Assembly (NCBI GenBank): GCA_030747575.1
Contig: JASLKI010000302.1
Coordinates: forward strand, 1-26,184
DNA length: 26,184 nt
Reading direction: 5' to 3'
From: Verrucomicrobiota bacterium
GTDB lineage: Bacteria > Verrucomicrobiota > Verrucomicrobiia > Limisphaerales > UBA1096
Shown piece after piece: positions 8,695 through 17,200 of the stretch (positions within the stretch are counted from its first letter, which is position 1; every line of letters starts with the position of its first letter). Below the pieces are notes generated by a model. That model made no database searches and was not told the DNA's origin. It saw nothing but the letters and a program-made list of their open reading frames with translations. The position numbers and the translations under genes were made by a program.

Positions 8695-10062
8695 TCAGCG
8701 GCCGAGCAGTTTGCCCATCCCCGGCATGGCCCCCGCGCCGCCCATCTTGGCCATCATTTTCTGGAACTTGCCCATTTTCTTCATCATTTTCTGCATCTCG
8801 CCGAAGCGCTTGAGCAGGCTGTTGAGCGCGGCGACGGTCGTGCCGCTGCCGGTGGCGATGCGGCGGCGGCGGCGCGCGTTGAGGATCACCGGCGTGCGCC
8901 GTTCCTGCGGAGTCATGCTGCAGATCATCGCCTCCATTTGGCGGAATTCCTTTTCGCCCTTGCCGAGGTCGGAGCCTTTTATGGCACTTCCGCCGCCGGG
9001 TAGCATCTCGACGATGCTCTCCAGCGAGCCCAGTTTTTTGATCTGCCGAAGTTGATCGAGAAAATCCTCGAGGGTGAAGTGACCCTTTTTCATCCGCTCC
9101 TCGAGTTTAAGGGCGGTTTCCTCGTCGATCGCTTCGGCGGCTTTCTCGACGAGGCTGACGACATCGCCCATGCCGAGGATGCGTGACGCCATTCGGTCGG
9201 GATGGAACGGCTCGAAGTCGTCGAGTTTTTCGCCGGTGCCGGCGAACTTGATCGGCTTGCCGGTGACTTCGCGGAAACTGAGCGCCGCGCCGCCGCGCGC
9301 GTCGCCATCGAGCTTGGTCAGGATAGCGCCGGTGATGCCCAGTGCCTCGTCAAAATGTGTGGCGACGCTGACCGCCTCCTGCCCGGTGGCGGAGTCGAGC
9401 ACGAGCAGGATCTCGCGCGGCTGAACCCGGTCACGAAGCTGGATGAGTTCCTGCACCAGAGGCTCGTCGATCTGCAGCCGGCCGGCGGTGTCGAAAATGA
9501 CCACATCAATGCCGTCCGCCTTGGCCTTGGCCATCGCGCCGTCGGCGATCTTGAGCACGTCCTGTTCGCCACGCATGAGGAAACACGGCAGATCAAGTTG
9601 CCTGGCCAGGGTCTCGATCTGGTCCATTGCGGCTGGCCGGTAAACGTCCGCGCCGACTAGCAGCGTTTTGCGATCCTCGGCGGCGAGCAGGCGGGCGAGC
9701 TTGCCGCTGGAGGTGGTTTTGCCGGAGCCGTGCAGGCCGCACATCATCAGGCTGAGCGGCTGTGCGAAGCCGCGCGGCAGGTCGAGTTCGCTACGCTTGG
9801 CGCCGAGCAGCGCGACCATCTCGTCGCTGATGATTTTGACGATCTGCTGTCCGGGCTGGATGCTGGCGACGACCTCCTCGCCGAGCGATTTTTCCTTCAC
9901 GCGGGCGATGAACTGCTTGGCGACCTTGAAATTAACGTCCGCATCGAGCAGTGCCTTGCGTACCTCGCGCAGCGCCTCGGAGACGTTGGTTTCGCTGATT
10001 TTGCCGAGTCCCCGGAGGTTGCGGAAGGTCTTTTGGAGTTTATCGCTGAGCGCGTCAAACAT
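8695..10062 (-). CDS. ffh: Signal recognition particle protein Ffh (SRP54)
   Basis: GTPase subunit of the signal recognition particle. It binds 4.5S RNA and signal sequences and delivers ribosomes to FtsY at the membrane. The 455-residue product has the N domain (1-90), the G domain with GLHGSGKTT (109-117), DTAGRL (191-196) and TKLDGDARGG (249-258), then the methionine-rich M domain ending MQKMMKKMGKFQKMMAKMGG. Length is normal. The frame could begin at 10083 (MFLSSAP), but ATG 10062 (MFDALSDKLQKTF) matches Ffh homologues. There is no gap to the convergent comEC stop, so no terminator fits between them. Confidence 0.98.
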   Translation of the reverse strand: MFDALSDKLQKTFRNLRGLGKISETNVSEALREVRKALLDADVNFKVAKQFIARVKEKSLGEEVVASIQPGQQIVKIISDEMVALLGAKRSELDLPRGFAQPLSLMMCGLHGSGKTTSSGKLARLLAAEDRKTLLVGADVYRPAAMDQIETLARQLDLPCFLMRGEQDVLKIADGAMAKAKADGIDVVIFDTAGRLQIDEPLVQELIQLRDRVQPREILLVLDSATGQEAVSVATHFDEALGITGAILTKLDGDARGGAALSFREVTGKPIKFAGTGEKLDDFEPFHPDRMASRILGMGDVVSLVEKAAEAIDEETALKLEERMKKGHFTLEDFLDQLRQIKKLGSLESIVEMLPGGGSAIKGSDLGKGEKEFRQMEAMICSMTPQERRTPVILNARRRRRIATGSGTTVAALNSLLKRFGEMQKMMKKMGKFQKMMAKMGGAGAMPGMGKLLGR

Positions 10063-10092
10063 GGGTGCCGACGATAGAAACACAAACGGTGT

Positions 10093-10121
10093 TTGACAAG
10101 CGCGTCACAATTTGGCGTAAT
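10093..10121 (+). promoter_or_regulatory. Probable sigma70 promoter of tRNA-Tyr
   Basis: A perfect -35 box TTGACA (10093-10098) is followed after 17 nt by CGTAAT (10116-10121; 4 of 6 to TATAAT). The expected transcription start near 10128 lies about 12 nt before the tRNA 5' end. Confidence 0.6.
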
Positions 10122-10139
10122 CCGCCGCCCTTTTCGGGG

Positions 10140-10224
10140 GGTAGGATACCGAAGCGGTCAAACGGGGCGGACTGTAAATCCGCTGGCTTAGCCTTCACAG
10201 GTTCGAATCCTGTTCCTACCACCA
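10140..10224 (+). tRNA. tRNA-Tyr (anticodon GTA)
   Basis: Complete cloverleaf: acceptor GGTAGGA pairs with TCCTACC; the anticodon stem-loop is GCGGA-CTGTAAA-TCCGC with anticodon GTA; the variable arm is long, as expected for class II tRNA-Tyr; the T-arm is ACAGG-TTCGAAT-CCTGT. The 3' CCA is encoded. It lies between ffh and the gamma-glutamyltransferase gene, both on the other strand. Confidence 0.97.
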
Positions 10225-10231
10225 CTTCTTT

Positions 10232-11902
10232 TTAATTGTTGCTCACTCCAAACACTCCCCGGCCCCGGGGGTCGGGTGAGCCGGTGAACGGCTTGCCAGC
10301 TTGGCCAATGCCGATTGCTTGTGCCGCGCCGAGCGTGTTGACAATCTCCACTTTGTGGCCCTTGGCGCGGAGCGCGTCGATGGTCGCTTGGCCAATCGCC
10401 TTCTCGACGAGCAGACGGTCCGGTTTCCATTGGTGATGAAACCGCGCCTGACCAAGCGCCTCGGCGGCCGACTTGCCGAAGTCAACCACCTGGATGATCG
10501 CCAGCAAAACCTGCGTGATGATGGTCGGGCCGCCGGCTGCGCCGACGGTGAAGACCGGTTTACCGTCCCGCAGGACGATCGTCGGGCTCATGCTCGAGAG
10601 CGGGCGCTTTCCTGGGGCAATCGCATTGGCCTCTGCGCCGATTAAGCCAAAGGCGTTGGGCGCGCCGGGCTGTGCGGAGAAATCATCCATCTCGTTGTTC
10701 ATCACGACGCCGGTGCTAGGGATGACCACGCCGGAGCCGAAGGTGGTGTTGACCGTCGCCGTGCAGGCCACCCACCAGCCATCGGTGTCAGCGGCGGAAA
10801 AGTGGGTCGTGTGCTTACCAAACAAGTCCGTGACGGCGTTCGGTGGCGTCGAGTGGGTATCGATCCTGGCCGCTTTTGCGGGGTCGATATTTTTGGCGAG
10901 TCGCCGCGCGTATTTTTTTGCGGCCAAGCCCCTGGGCACCGGTGCGAAGTCGGCGTCACCGAGCCAGTGGGCGCGATCGGCGAACGCCAGCCGCATCGCT
11001 TCGGTGACGAGATGAACGAACTCGGCGGAGTCGGGTGCCATCGAGTGTAGCTCGAACACCTCGAGGATGTTCAAAATCTGTGCCACGTGCACGCCGCCGG
11101 AGCTGGGCGGAGGGAAGCCGACGATCTCGTGCCCGCGATAAGTCGTTCGTACCGGCTCGCGCCGCTTGGCTTTGTAACTGGCCAAGTCCTTGCGCGTGAT
11201 GAGGCCGCCGTTCGCGCTCATCCACTGCTCGGTCTTCAGCGCGAATGGGCCGCCATAGAACCAATTGGCTGAGTGACGGGCGATGTTGCGGTACGATCTA
11301 GCCAAGGCCGGTTGCTTTAGCCAATGGCCGCTTGGCCAGGCGTTGCCATCGATATCAAGGAAGATATGTGCGCTGCTGGGGAATTTTCTTAGCTTTTCCA
11401 CCACTTGGCCAAGCCGCTGCAGGTACGAATGGTCGAGAGCGAACCCTTGCTCGGCGATCGTTGCCGCTTTGCCAAGGTGCTCGGCGAGATTGATATTGCC
11501 GTGTTGCCGGATTGCGAGGTCGTACGCGGCCAACGCGCCGGGCACGCCGATAGCCAACGCGCCGGTGCGGCTAAGTGCGGGGTGGGCTTTGCCGTCGCGC
11601 AAATAAATGTCGCGGCTGGCTGCTGCTGGGGCGGTTTCGCGGCCGTCGATCGCCGCGAATCTGCCGTTCGGCTTGCGGATTAGCATGAAACACCCGCCGC
11701 CGATGCCGGAGTTGAAGCCGTCCACCACGCCCAAAGTTAGCGCGGCCGCGACGGCGGCATCGACGGCGTTACCGCCTCGCTCGAACGCATTCATCGCCGC
11801 TTTGGTGGCGAGGGGATGCACGGTTACCGCCGCACCGGTTCGCTCCGCAGCTTGGCCAAGCGGGAGTCCGAGCAGAAGCAGGATGACAACACGATTCAAC
11901 AT
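10232..11902 (-). CDS. ggt: Gamma-glutamyltransferase (gamma-glutamyl transpeptidase)
   Basis: Periplasmic Ntn-hydrolase that cleaves gamma-glutamyl bonds (glutathione and related compounds) and is made as a self-cleaving precursor. The 556-residue protein has a signal peptide (NRVVILLLLGLPLGQAAE), a large subunit with DGRETAP (substrate Arg 88), and a processing site HTTHFS with the predicted nucleophile Thr365. The small subunit carries NNEMDDF and RPLSSMSP. Length and motifs are normal for the family. It diverges from the CotH-like gene. No Shine-Dalgarno is seen. The palindrome occurs at 10301, 10388, 11405 and 11850, the last within the signal-peptide codons (PLGQA). Confidence 0.95.
   Translation of the reverse strand: MLNRVVILLLLGLPLGQAAERTGAAVTVHPLATKAAMNAFERGGNAVDAAVAAALTLGVVDGFNSGIGGGCFMLIRKPNGRFAAIDGRETAPAAASRDIYLRDGKAHPALSRTGALAIGVPGALAAYDLAIRQHGNINLAEHLGKAATIAEQGFALDHSYLQRLGQVVEKLRKFPSSAHIFLDIDGNAWPSGHWLKQPALARSYRNIARHSANWFYGGPFALKTEQWMSANGGLITRKDLASYKAKRREPVRTTYRGHEIVGFPPPSSGGVHVAQILNILEVFELHSMAPDSAEFVHLVTEAMRLAFADRAHWLGDADFAPVPRGLAAKKYARRLAKNIDPAKAARIDTHSTPPNAVTDLFGKHTTHFSAADTDGWWVACTATVNTTFGSGVVIPSTGVVMNNEMDDFSAQPGAPNAFGLIGAEANAIAPGKRPLSSMSPTIVLRDGKPVFTVGAAGGPTIITQVLLAIIQVVDFGKSAAEALGQARFHHQWKPDRLLVEKAIGQATIDALRAKGHKVEIVNTLGAAQAIGIGQAGKPFTGSPDPRGRGVFGVSNN
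11850..11861. repeat. Dispersed palindrome, 12-mer copy
   Basis: GCTTGGCCAAGC in the signal-peptide region of ggt, read as LGQA. Confidence 0.85.
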
Positions 11903-11995
11903 GCCCGGTGGAGGATGTTTTGTGGCAGCGAATGTTGCAAGTCGGTTCTCGGCTTTACAAATTGGGGCACGGATTTCACCGGGGGGTGAGATAAG

Positions 11996-12023
11996 TTGAC
12001 TCGCCCTGAGGTGGGGGTATGCT
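11996..12023 (+). promoter_or_regulatory. Probable sigma70 promoter of the CotH-like gene
   Basis: TTGACT (11996-12001; 5 of 6), a 16-nt spacer, then TATGCT (12018-12023; 4 of 6). The predicted start near 12030 leaves only about 10 nt before the ATG at 12040, a very short leader. Confidence 0.45.
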
Positions 12024-12039
12024 GTAGTCGCATTTCACG

Positions 12040-13422
12040 ATGAACGTTCATTTTAAACTCCTGGCGCGTATTGTTTGTCTTTGGGGCTGCGTTTCCGGCG
12101 GTATTGCGGTTGAGGCAGTTTCGCCGAAAATGGCGGATGCCTTTTTTCAGGATACAAAGGTGTGGGACGTGGCGTTGACGGTGTCACCGGAAAATTATGC
12201 CGCGCTTGAGCCGGCGGGCGGGCGAGGGTTCGACGTGGATTTTAAATACGTCCGTGCCGGCGTCCGTATCGCCGGCCAAGCGTTCAAGGATGCCGGCCTG
12301 CGGTACAAGGGCAACTCCAGTTTCTCAACCGCGCGTGGTATTCCGAAGAAATCGTTCAAGATCGATTTCAACAAGTTCACCAAGGGGCAGAAATTTCTCG
12401 GGCTGACCAAGCTGAATCTGAACAACAACGTCCTCGACCCGTCGCAGATTCGTGAGGCGCTGGCGTACCGGATTTGGCGCAAGCTGGGGCTGCCGGGATC
12501 GCGCACGGCGTTCGCGCGGGTGACGTTGACCGTGCCGGGGCGGTTAGACAAAAAACTGCTTGGCCTGTACGTCGTGGTGGAGCAGGTGAACGGGCCATTC
12601 CTAAAGGAACGATTTGGCACGGACAAGGGCCTGTTGCTCAAACCGGAGCGCAGCCTGTCGTTGCCGTATCTCGGCGAGGCGTTCGCAGAATACGAGCGGG
12701 TGTACGTGCCCAAATCCGACGCAAAACCGCGGTTGGCCAAGCGCCTGATGGCCTTCACGCGGTTGCTTAGCCAAGCGGAAGACGCTGAGTTTGCGAAGCG
12801 GATCGGCGGCTTCGTGGATCTTGGGCAGTTTGCCAAGTTTACTGCGGCGCACACGGTGTTGTCGCACCTCGACAGCTTCCTGTTACGCGGCCACAACTAC
12901 TATCTCTACTTGCCAAAAGCAGGCGGCAAGTTTGCGTTTTTACCGTGGGACGTGAACAGCACATTTGCCAGCCACCGCTCGGCGGGCAGCCCGGAGCAGC
13001 AGTTCGATCTCAGCGTGAAGCAGCCATTCGCAAAGGGTCAACGATTGCTCGAACGCTTGATGAAGCTGAAATCGTTCCGCGAGTCGTACGGGGCGGAATT
13101 GAAAAAAATAGTGGGTACGCATTTCTCCAGTGAGTCGATCAGCCGGGACATGGCGGAATTACGCAAGGCGGTGGAGCCAACGGTCAGGGAGGATGAATAT
13201 AGCGACCACCGGGAGTTTTTGAATAATTTTGAAACCCCAAAAGACTTCACCTCGAGTGAATCGGATGGTGGGTTTCGCGTGGTGCGCAAGCCGCTACTGC
13301 GGGAGTTCGTCTCGAAGCGGCACGAGTCGATTGCCGCACAGTGGGCCGGCGAGAGGGAGGGCTACACGCCTGGTTCGCGCCGGCGCCCAAGTGGTCGGGG
13401 CGAGCGCCGAGAGCGCCTCTAA
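12040..13422 (+). CDS. Exported CotH-like (spore-coat kinase family) protein
   Basis: A 460-residue protein with an N-terminal hydrophobic export segment (LLARIVCLWGCVSGGIAVEA). Residues about 85-310 match the CotH family: RYKGNSSF (89-96), KKSFKIDF, LNLNNN with RE.LAYRI, then the core HLDSFLLRGHNYYLY (276-290) and FLPWDVNSTF (300-309). CotH itself is a protein kinase of Bacillus spore coats; in this kind of bacterium the exported homologues have no established substrate. The C-terminus after about 435 is a short, very basic tail (GSRRRPSGRGERRERL). Its stop codon overlaps that of the convergent sialidase-like gene by 3 nt. Two palindrome-type sites lie at 12733 and 12765, read as LAKR and LLSQA. 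Confidence 0.85.
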   Translation: MNVHFKLLARIVCLWGCVSGGIAVEAVSPKMADAFFQDTKVWDVALTVSPENYAALEPAGGRGFDVDFKYVRAGVRIAGQAFKDAGLRYKGNSSFSTARGIPKKSFKIDFNKFTKGQKFLGLTKLNLNNNVLDPSQIREALAYRIWRKLGLPGSRTAFARVTLTVPGRLDKKLLGLYVVVEQVNGPFLKERFGTDKGLLLKPERSLSLPYLGEAFAEYERVYVPKSDAKPRLAKRLMAFTRLLSQAEDAEFAKRIGGFVDLGQFAKFTAAHTVLSHLDSFLLRGHNYYLYLPKAGGKFAFLPWDVNSTFASHRSAGSPEQQFDLSVKQPFAKGQRLLERLMKLKSFRESYGAELKKIVGTHFSSESISRDMAELRKAVEPTVREDEYSDHREFLNNFETPKDFTSSESDGGFRVVRKPLLREFVSKRHESIAAQWAGEREGYTPGSRRRPSGRGERRERL

Positions 13423-14627
13423 AGCAAGCTCCACTTGGCCAGGCGCAGAACGGCGCGCGGGCGGCTACTCATTTGCTCGTACCACGCAGTGAGAAGGGTG
13501 CCATCCTGCAATTCGACAGTCGAGGGGTAACCGAGATCGCCGTTAGCGCCGTCGCCGGAAACCGTGATCGGCTCGCTCCAAGTTTTGCCGTGGTCGCTGC
13601 TGATGCGCGCCTGGTTGCCAAACGGCTTGCGGCGATAGCCGTAACTCATCAGCAAACGGCCATCGCGCAGTCGCAGCAGGTGCGAGGGTAATCCCCAGAC
13701 GCCGATCGAGTGTGGCACGCTCCAGGTTTTGCCGCCGTCGGGGGACTCGGTCTGGAGTGTCTCACTTCTGTTGGCTGGGTTATTGTTTCTAATTTGCACG
13801 ACGATCGTACCGTTGGTGGCCTCAACGGCGTGCAGTTCGTGGTATTCACTGGGATCATCGCCGGCGCGGGTGGGAAATTGCGCCAGTTTTTTCCACGACC
13901 GGCCGTCATCGGTGGACTCGCAGACGCCAATCCACTGGCCGCTCTTCCATAAATCCTTCCCGGCGTAGAGCTGTCGGCCGTCAGCGAGTTGAATCGGCCC
14001 GTGCGGGCTGTTGACGATCGAGTCGTACGGCGTGGACCAGGTGACGCCGCCGTCGGTTGAGCGGAGCATCCACGTGCCGAGCTGTGCTTTGCGCTCGGCT
14101 GTGCTGATGCGGTTGTGCGCGCCGCGCCAGCGCGCCTGCCGCGCGACGTCCCATTTGTTAATGTTGCCGTTGTTGAACCGGTACTCGTAGGCCAGAGAGG
14201 AAAACGTGGTGGCGAGCAGAGTGTCCTTGGCCGTCTCCAGGATGCCGACGTCGCGGTCATCGATCGCAAGGTCGAGCAGCACGCGGGGGAACGTCCACGT
14301 TTTGCCGTCGTCGTCCGAGCGCATCAGTTCCACCTGGCCAAAGGGGCAGACGTGCGACTCGCGTCCGCCGGAGCAGACGAGCAGTAACTGGCCGTTGCGC
14401 CGCCGAGCCAGTGTCGGCCAGCCGTGGTAGTGATTCGGGCGCAGGCTGACGACCCCGATGCCGTGCACCTTGGCCAGGTGCCTGGTTGTTTCAGAACGAA
14501 TGTGCGGGGCGAATGCGGCACCAAGGCCAAGCGCGGCCGATTGGCGAAGCATGCGGCGGCGGGAGAGGGGACGAGGCTTCACGTCGGGGACGGTAGCGTG
14601 ATTTTGCAGGGTGGACAAGCCGGCCAC
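13419..14627 (-). CDS. Tat-exported BNR-repeat sialidase-like protein
   Basis: A 402-residue protein with a twin-arginine signal (SRRRMLRQSAALGLGAAFA, residues 22-40) and five Asp-box motifs: SDDDGKTW (about 104-111), STDGGVTW (189), STDDGRSW (237), SPDGGKTW (294) and SSDHGKTW (342). These mark a six-bladed sialidase propeller. The segment YHGWPTLAR..NGQLLLVCSGGRE..VCPFG is typical of exo-alpha-sialidase-annotated proteins of Planctomycetota and Verrucomicrobiota. Sialic acid as substrate is not proven. The first start is a GTG at 14627; another GTG at 14582 also lies before the Tat motif. It is the last gene of the minus-strand ThuA/EEP/sialidase-like set, 60 nt after the EEP gene. Confidence 0.88.
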   Translation of the reverse strand: MAGLSTLQNHATVPDVKPRPLSRRRMLRQSAALGLGAAFAPHIRSETTRHLAKVHGIGVVSLRPNHYHGWPTLARRRNGQLLLVCSGGRESHVCPFGQVELMRSDDDGKTWTFPRVLLDLAIDDRDVGILETAKDTLLATTFSSLAYEYRFNNGNINKWDVARQARWRGAHNRISTAERKAQLGTWMLRSTDGGVTWSTPYDSIVNSPHGPIQLADGRQLYAGKDLWKSGQWIGVCESTDDGRSWKKLAQFPTRAGDDPSEYHELHAVEATNGTIVVQIRNNNPANRSETLQTESPDGGKTWSVPHSIGVWGLPSHLLRLRDGRLLMSYGYRRKPFGNQARISSDHGKTWSEPITVSGDGANGDLGYPSTVELQDGTLLTAWYEQMSSRPRAVLRLAKWSLL

Positions 14628-14687
14628 GCGGAGTTCGTGGAGTATTGACGGGTCAACAGTACGAACAGGGTTGGATAATGGTGGGCG

Positions 14688-15635
14688 TTACTCTTGTTTT
14701 TTACTCCGGCGGGAAGATATGATGATGGTGGAGGCGATGCCGATGGGGATGGCGCTAAGCAGCGTCATGACGATGATGAGCAGGGCCAACTCGGGGGTGC
14801 TCATCGCATGGGGTGCGGGTTTGAATTGGATCTCGGCCACCAGCGGCAGGTGGTCGGATGCCTCGGTTTTCGGCACGTCCATCCATCGTACCCTGAAGTT
14901 TTTTTTACCGGAGAGCCAGATGTAGTCGATTCGCCGCGTCGGGTTTTTGCTGCTCATCGTGAAGCCGTTGCCCTTGCCGGCGATACCCCATGCATCGGTC
15001 CATTTTTTGCTGAGTCGTTTGTGCAGTTCGCTGTCCGGCATGTCGTTGAAGTCGCCGCATAACAGGGCAGGCAGGCCGGTGTGTCTGGCGAAGAGGTCGG
15101 CGAATTGGGTTTCGCTGAACAGTCGCTCACCCGGGTCGCCGGTGTGGTCCAAGTGCGTGCAGATGAAGAGCAGTTGGCCCTGGGCAATTTTCAGCACGGC
15201 CTGCAGGACGCCTCGTTGCTCGCCTTCGCGAGCCTGTTTCAGGCGGTGATTTTCGTATGACTCGATGGGAAAGCGACTCAGGATAGCGGTGCCGTATTGG
15301 CCACCTTGAAAGTTATCGAGGTTGGCTCCAAACGCGACGTTCATCCCGGTGAGCCTGGCCAGGTCCGCCGGCATGTCGATGCCGCCGGTGCGCTTGGTGT
15401 TTCTGTCAACCTCCTGCAGGGCGATGACGTCTGCGTTGGACTGTCGGAGGACGTTGGCGATGCGCTCAAGATCTACCTTGCCGTCCAGTCCCTCGGCGTG
15501 GTGGATGTTGTAGGTCATCACGCGCAGAACCACCGGCGTGATATCAGGTGAATTGCAGCCGGGCAGCAAACAATAGCCAAGTACTGAGAAAAAAAGACAG
15601 AGGCCACGCGACCCCTGCCTGATGAATTGCCTCAT
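14688..15635 (-). CDS. Endonuclease/exonuclease/phosphatase-family exported protein
   Basis: A 315-residue protein of the DNase I-like fold. Family motifs are complete: TYNIHH (41-46), IALQEVDRNT with metal Glu75, THLDHTGD (160-167), LLCGDFND (191-198), RRIDYIW and the catalytic SDHLP (Asp261, His262). The N-terminus has a hydrophobic segment ending LLPGC, a possible lipobox with Cys27 (Pro at -2 is unusual). An extra C-terminal membrane helix (about 282-307, LALLIIVMTLLSAIPIGIAS) with a basic end SSRRSKKQE is not part of the family fold. Nuclease, phosphodiesterase and sphingomyelinase-like functions are all possible. It starts 9 nt after the stop of the ThuA gene, suggesting co-transcription. 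Confidence 0.88.
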   Translation of the reverse strand: MRQFIRQGSRGLCLFFSVLGYCLLPGCNSPDITPVVLRVMTYNIHHAEGLDGKVDLERIANVLRQSNADVIALQEVDRNTKRTGGIDMPADLARLTGMNVAFGANLDNFQGGQYGTAILSRFPIESYENHRLKQAREGEQRGVLQAVLKIAQGQLLFICTHLDHTGDPGERLFSETQFADLFARHTGLPALLCGDFNDMPDSELHKRLSKKWTDAWGIAGKGNGFTMSSKNPTRRIDYIWLSGKKNFRVRWMDVPKTEASDHLPLVAEIQFKPAPHAMSTPELALLIIVMTLLSAIPIGIASTIIISSRRSKKQE

Positions 15636-15644
15636 GACGATGGC

Positions 15645-16730
15645 CTAGTTTTTCTTCTTCCGCCTGAGTCGGAAATCGGCCGGCTTCTTGTTTTGATCGG
15701 GCCAGTATTCATTCGACCTGAAACTGTATTGCTCTGGGTTGAGTTTCTTAACGAGGTTCACTTTGGTGCCGGCGTTGGGTATTTTTAAATCAAGCAGCCA
15801 ATAGGCTCCGTTGATCAATATCCGGCGCGTTCCCTCAGCGACCAGATCGGTCGAGGAACCCATGGTGGTGGCAAACGTCCGGCCCTTTTTGCCACCGGGA
15901 ACCTGATAATCCTTGGTCCAGAAGACCGGTATCATGGGGTTGTTTTTCCGGCCCTCCACCGCCTCGTCATCGGTCGGCTTCATGCCGAAGAAAGGATCGT
16001 TTGTGCGTGGTCCTTTGCGCTTGGTGACCTGCCCGAGAATGATGTGTTGCGACCCCTCCGGTAGTGGCAGTCGAACACCGTAAACGTCAGTTGGTCCCCA
16101 GACGTCGCCATTCTTGACACCGCGCGTGGTGGGGTGTTTCTCCGCGCCCGGCGCGATGATACCCACCGTGCTCTCGCTCTTGTGCCCACCGTGATGGTTT
16201 TTCCAGAAATCACCGAGCACCACTTTGCCAAAGCCGCCCTGCCATTCCTTTTTCGGTCCGCCGTAGCCATTGCTGTAATGGGCGTATTTTTTGTTACCGG
16301 CGATGTTGAATGCGTGGGTCGCCGTGCGCATGCCGATCACTGGGCCACCGCGCTTGAGGTAGGCGTCGATGTGCGCCATCTGTTCGTTCGGAAGATCGCG
16401 GAAGCGGGTCGCGATAAACATCAGGTCGGCGTCGGCCAACGCCTCAAGGCCGGGGATGTTGCTGCGGTTATTCGGATCGACGATGCCGCTCTTGGGGTCG
16501 ATCGCGAAGACCACTCGGCAATCGAAACCGTGATTCCGTGAGAGGATGTCGGCGAGCGCGGGCATCGCCTCCTCGGAGCGGTATTCCTCATCGCCGGAGA
16601 TTAGCACGACTTTTTTGCCCTTGCCCGGGCCTTTTTTGCCCTTGTAATCGAGCCATTGCTCGGATGCCGCGGAGGCGCTCACCGCCGCGGAGGCGAAGAG
16701 GGTGATCAGCAGTTTTGATGTGTGTTTCAT
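15645..16730 (-). CDS. Exported ThuA-domain protein
   Basis: A 361-residue protein with a signal peptide (MKHTSKLLITLFASAAVSASA). The class I glutamine-amidotransferase-like ThuA fold follows: KKVVLISGDEEYRSEEAMPALA (39-60), DADLMFIATRFRDLP and KRGGPVIGMRTATHAF. ThuA-like proteins are linked with sugar use (trehalose utilisation in rhizobia), but the reaction is unknown. The frame is open to 16808, but ATG 16730 places the signal peptide at the N-terminus. It is the first gene of the set that continues with the EEP and sialidase-like genes. No palindrome copy was noticed in it. Confidence 0.9.
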   Translation of the reverse strand: MKHTSKLLITLFASAAVSASAASEQWLDYKGKKGPGKGKKVVLISGDEEYRSEEAMPALADILSRNHGFDCRVVFAIDPKSGIVDPNNRSNIPGLEALADADLMFIATRFRDLPNEQMAHIDAYLKRGGPVIGMRTATHAFNIAGNKKYAHYSNGYGGPKKEWQGGFGKVVLGDFWKNHHGGHKSESTVGIIAPGAEKHPTTRGVKNGDVWGPTDVYGVRLPLPEGSQHIILGQVTKRKGPRTNDPFFGMKPTDDEAVEGRKNNPMIPVFWTKDYQVPGGKKGRTFATTMGSSTDLVAEGTRRILINGAYWLLDLKIPNAGTKVNLVKKLNPEQYSFRSNEYWPDQNKKPADFRLRRKKKN

Positions 16731-16856
16731 ATCGATAAAAAATGGTACTCGAGGCCCAAACCGTAACGGCTGCCGGGCCGATTGCAACCCTGTTGCGGGC
16801 GAAATCACTCGTCGCTCGCCCGCCGTTTGCCTAAGGTCTTTGGCGAAGTACCGGTG

Positions 16857-17198
16857 ATGACGCCCGATAAAAAACCAGTCAACCCGTGGCTCGTGACCGG
16901 CATCAACCTGCTGGCGTGGCCTGGCATCGGTACGTACGTTGGCGGGCAGAAAGCCGTGGGCGCCATTCAGGCCGCCTTCGCTCTGGCCGGCGGGCTTTTG
17001 AGCCTGAGCCTCATCGTGGTGCTGTTTCGCCTCGCGATGAAACTGGATTCAACCCACTTCGACACCGAGTCGTTCATGGAGGCCAACGGCATGCTGATTG
17101 GCCTGGGCGGGAGCGGCCTTGGCCTCTTGGCGATTTCGTGGGTCTGGGCTGCCGTGAGTTCCTTTCAAATAGCAACTCGTTCAAAAAGCAGAGACTGA
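16857..17198 (+). CDS. Small membrane protein, about three TM segments, unknown function
   Basis: I do not recognise the family with certainty. The 113-residue product starts MTPDKKPVNPWLVTGINLL. It has hydrophobic segments near 13-25, 35-62 (GAIQAAFALAGGLLSLSLIVVLF as the main stretch) and 83-105. Glycine-rich turns (WPGIGTYVGGQK) resemble small TM2-type or DUF-type membrane proteins. The frame is open up to 16782, but the stretch before ATG 16857 is not hydrophobic. It ends 2 nt before the creatininase-family gene, so they are probably co-transcribed. Confidence 0.7.
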   Translation: MTPDKKPVNPWLVTGINLLAWPGIGTYVGGQKAVGAIQAAFALAGGLLSLSLIVVLFRLAMKLDSTHFDTESFMEANGMLIGLGGSGLGLLAISWVWAAVSSFQIATRSKSRD

Positions 17199-17200
17199 TT

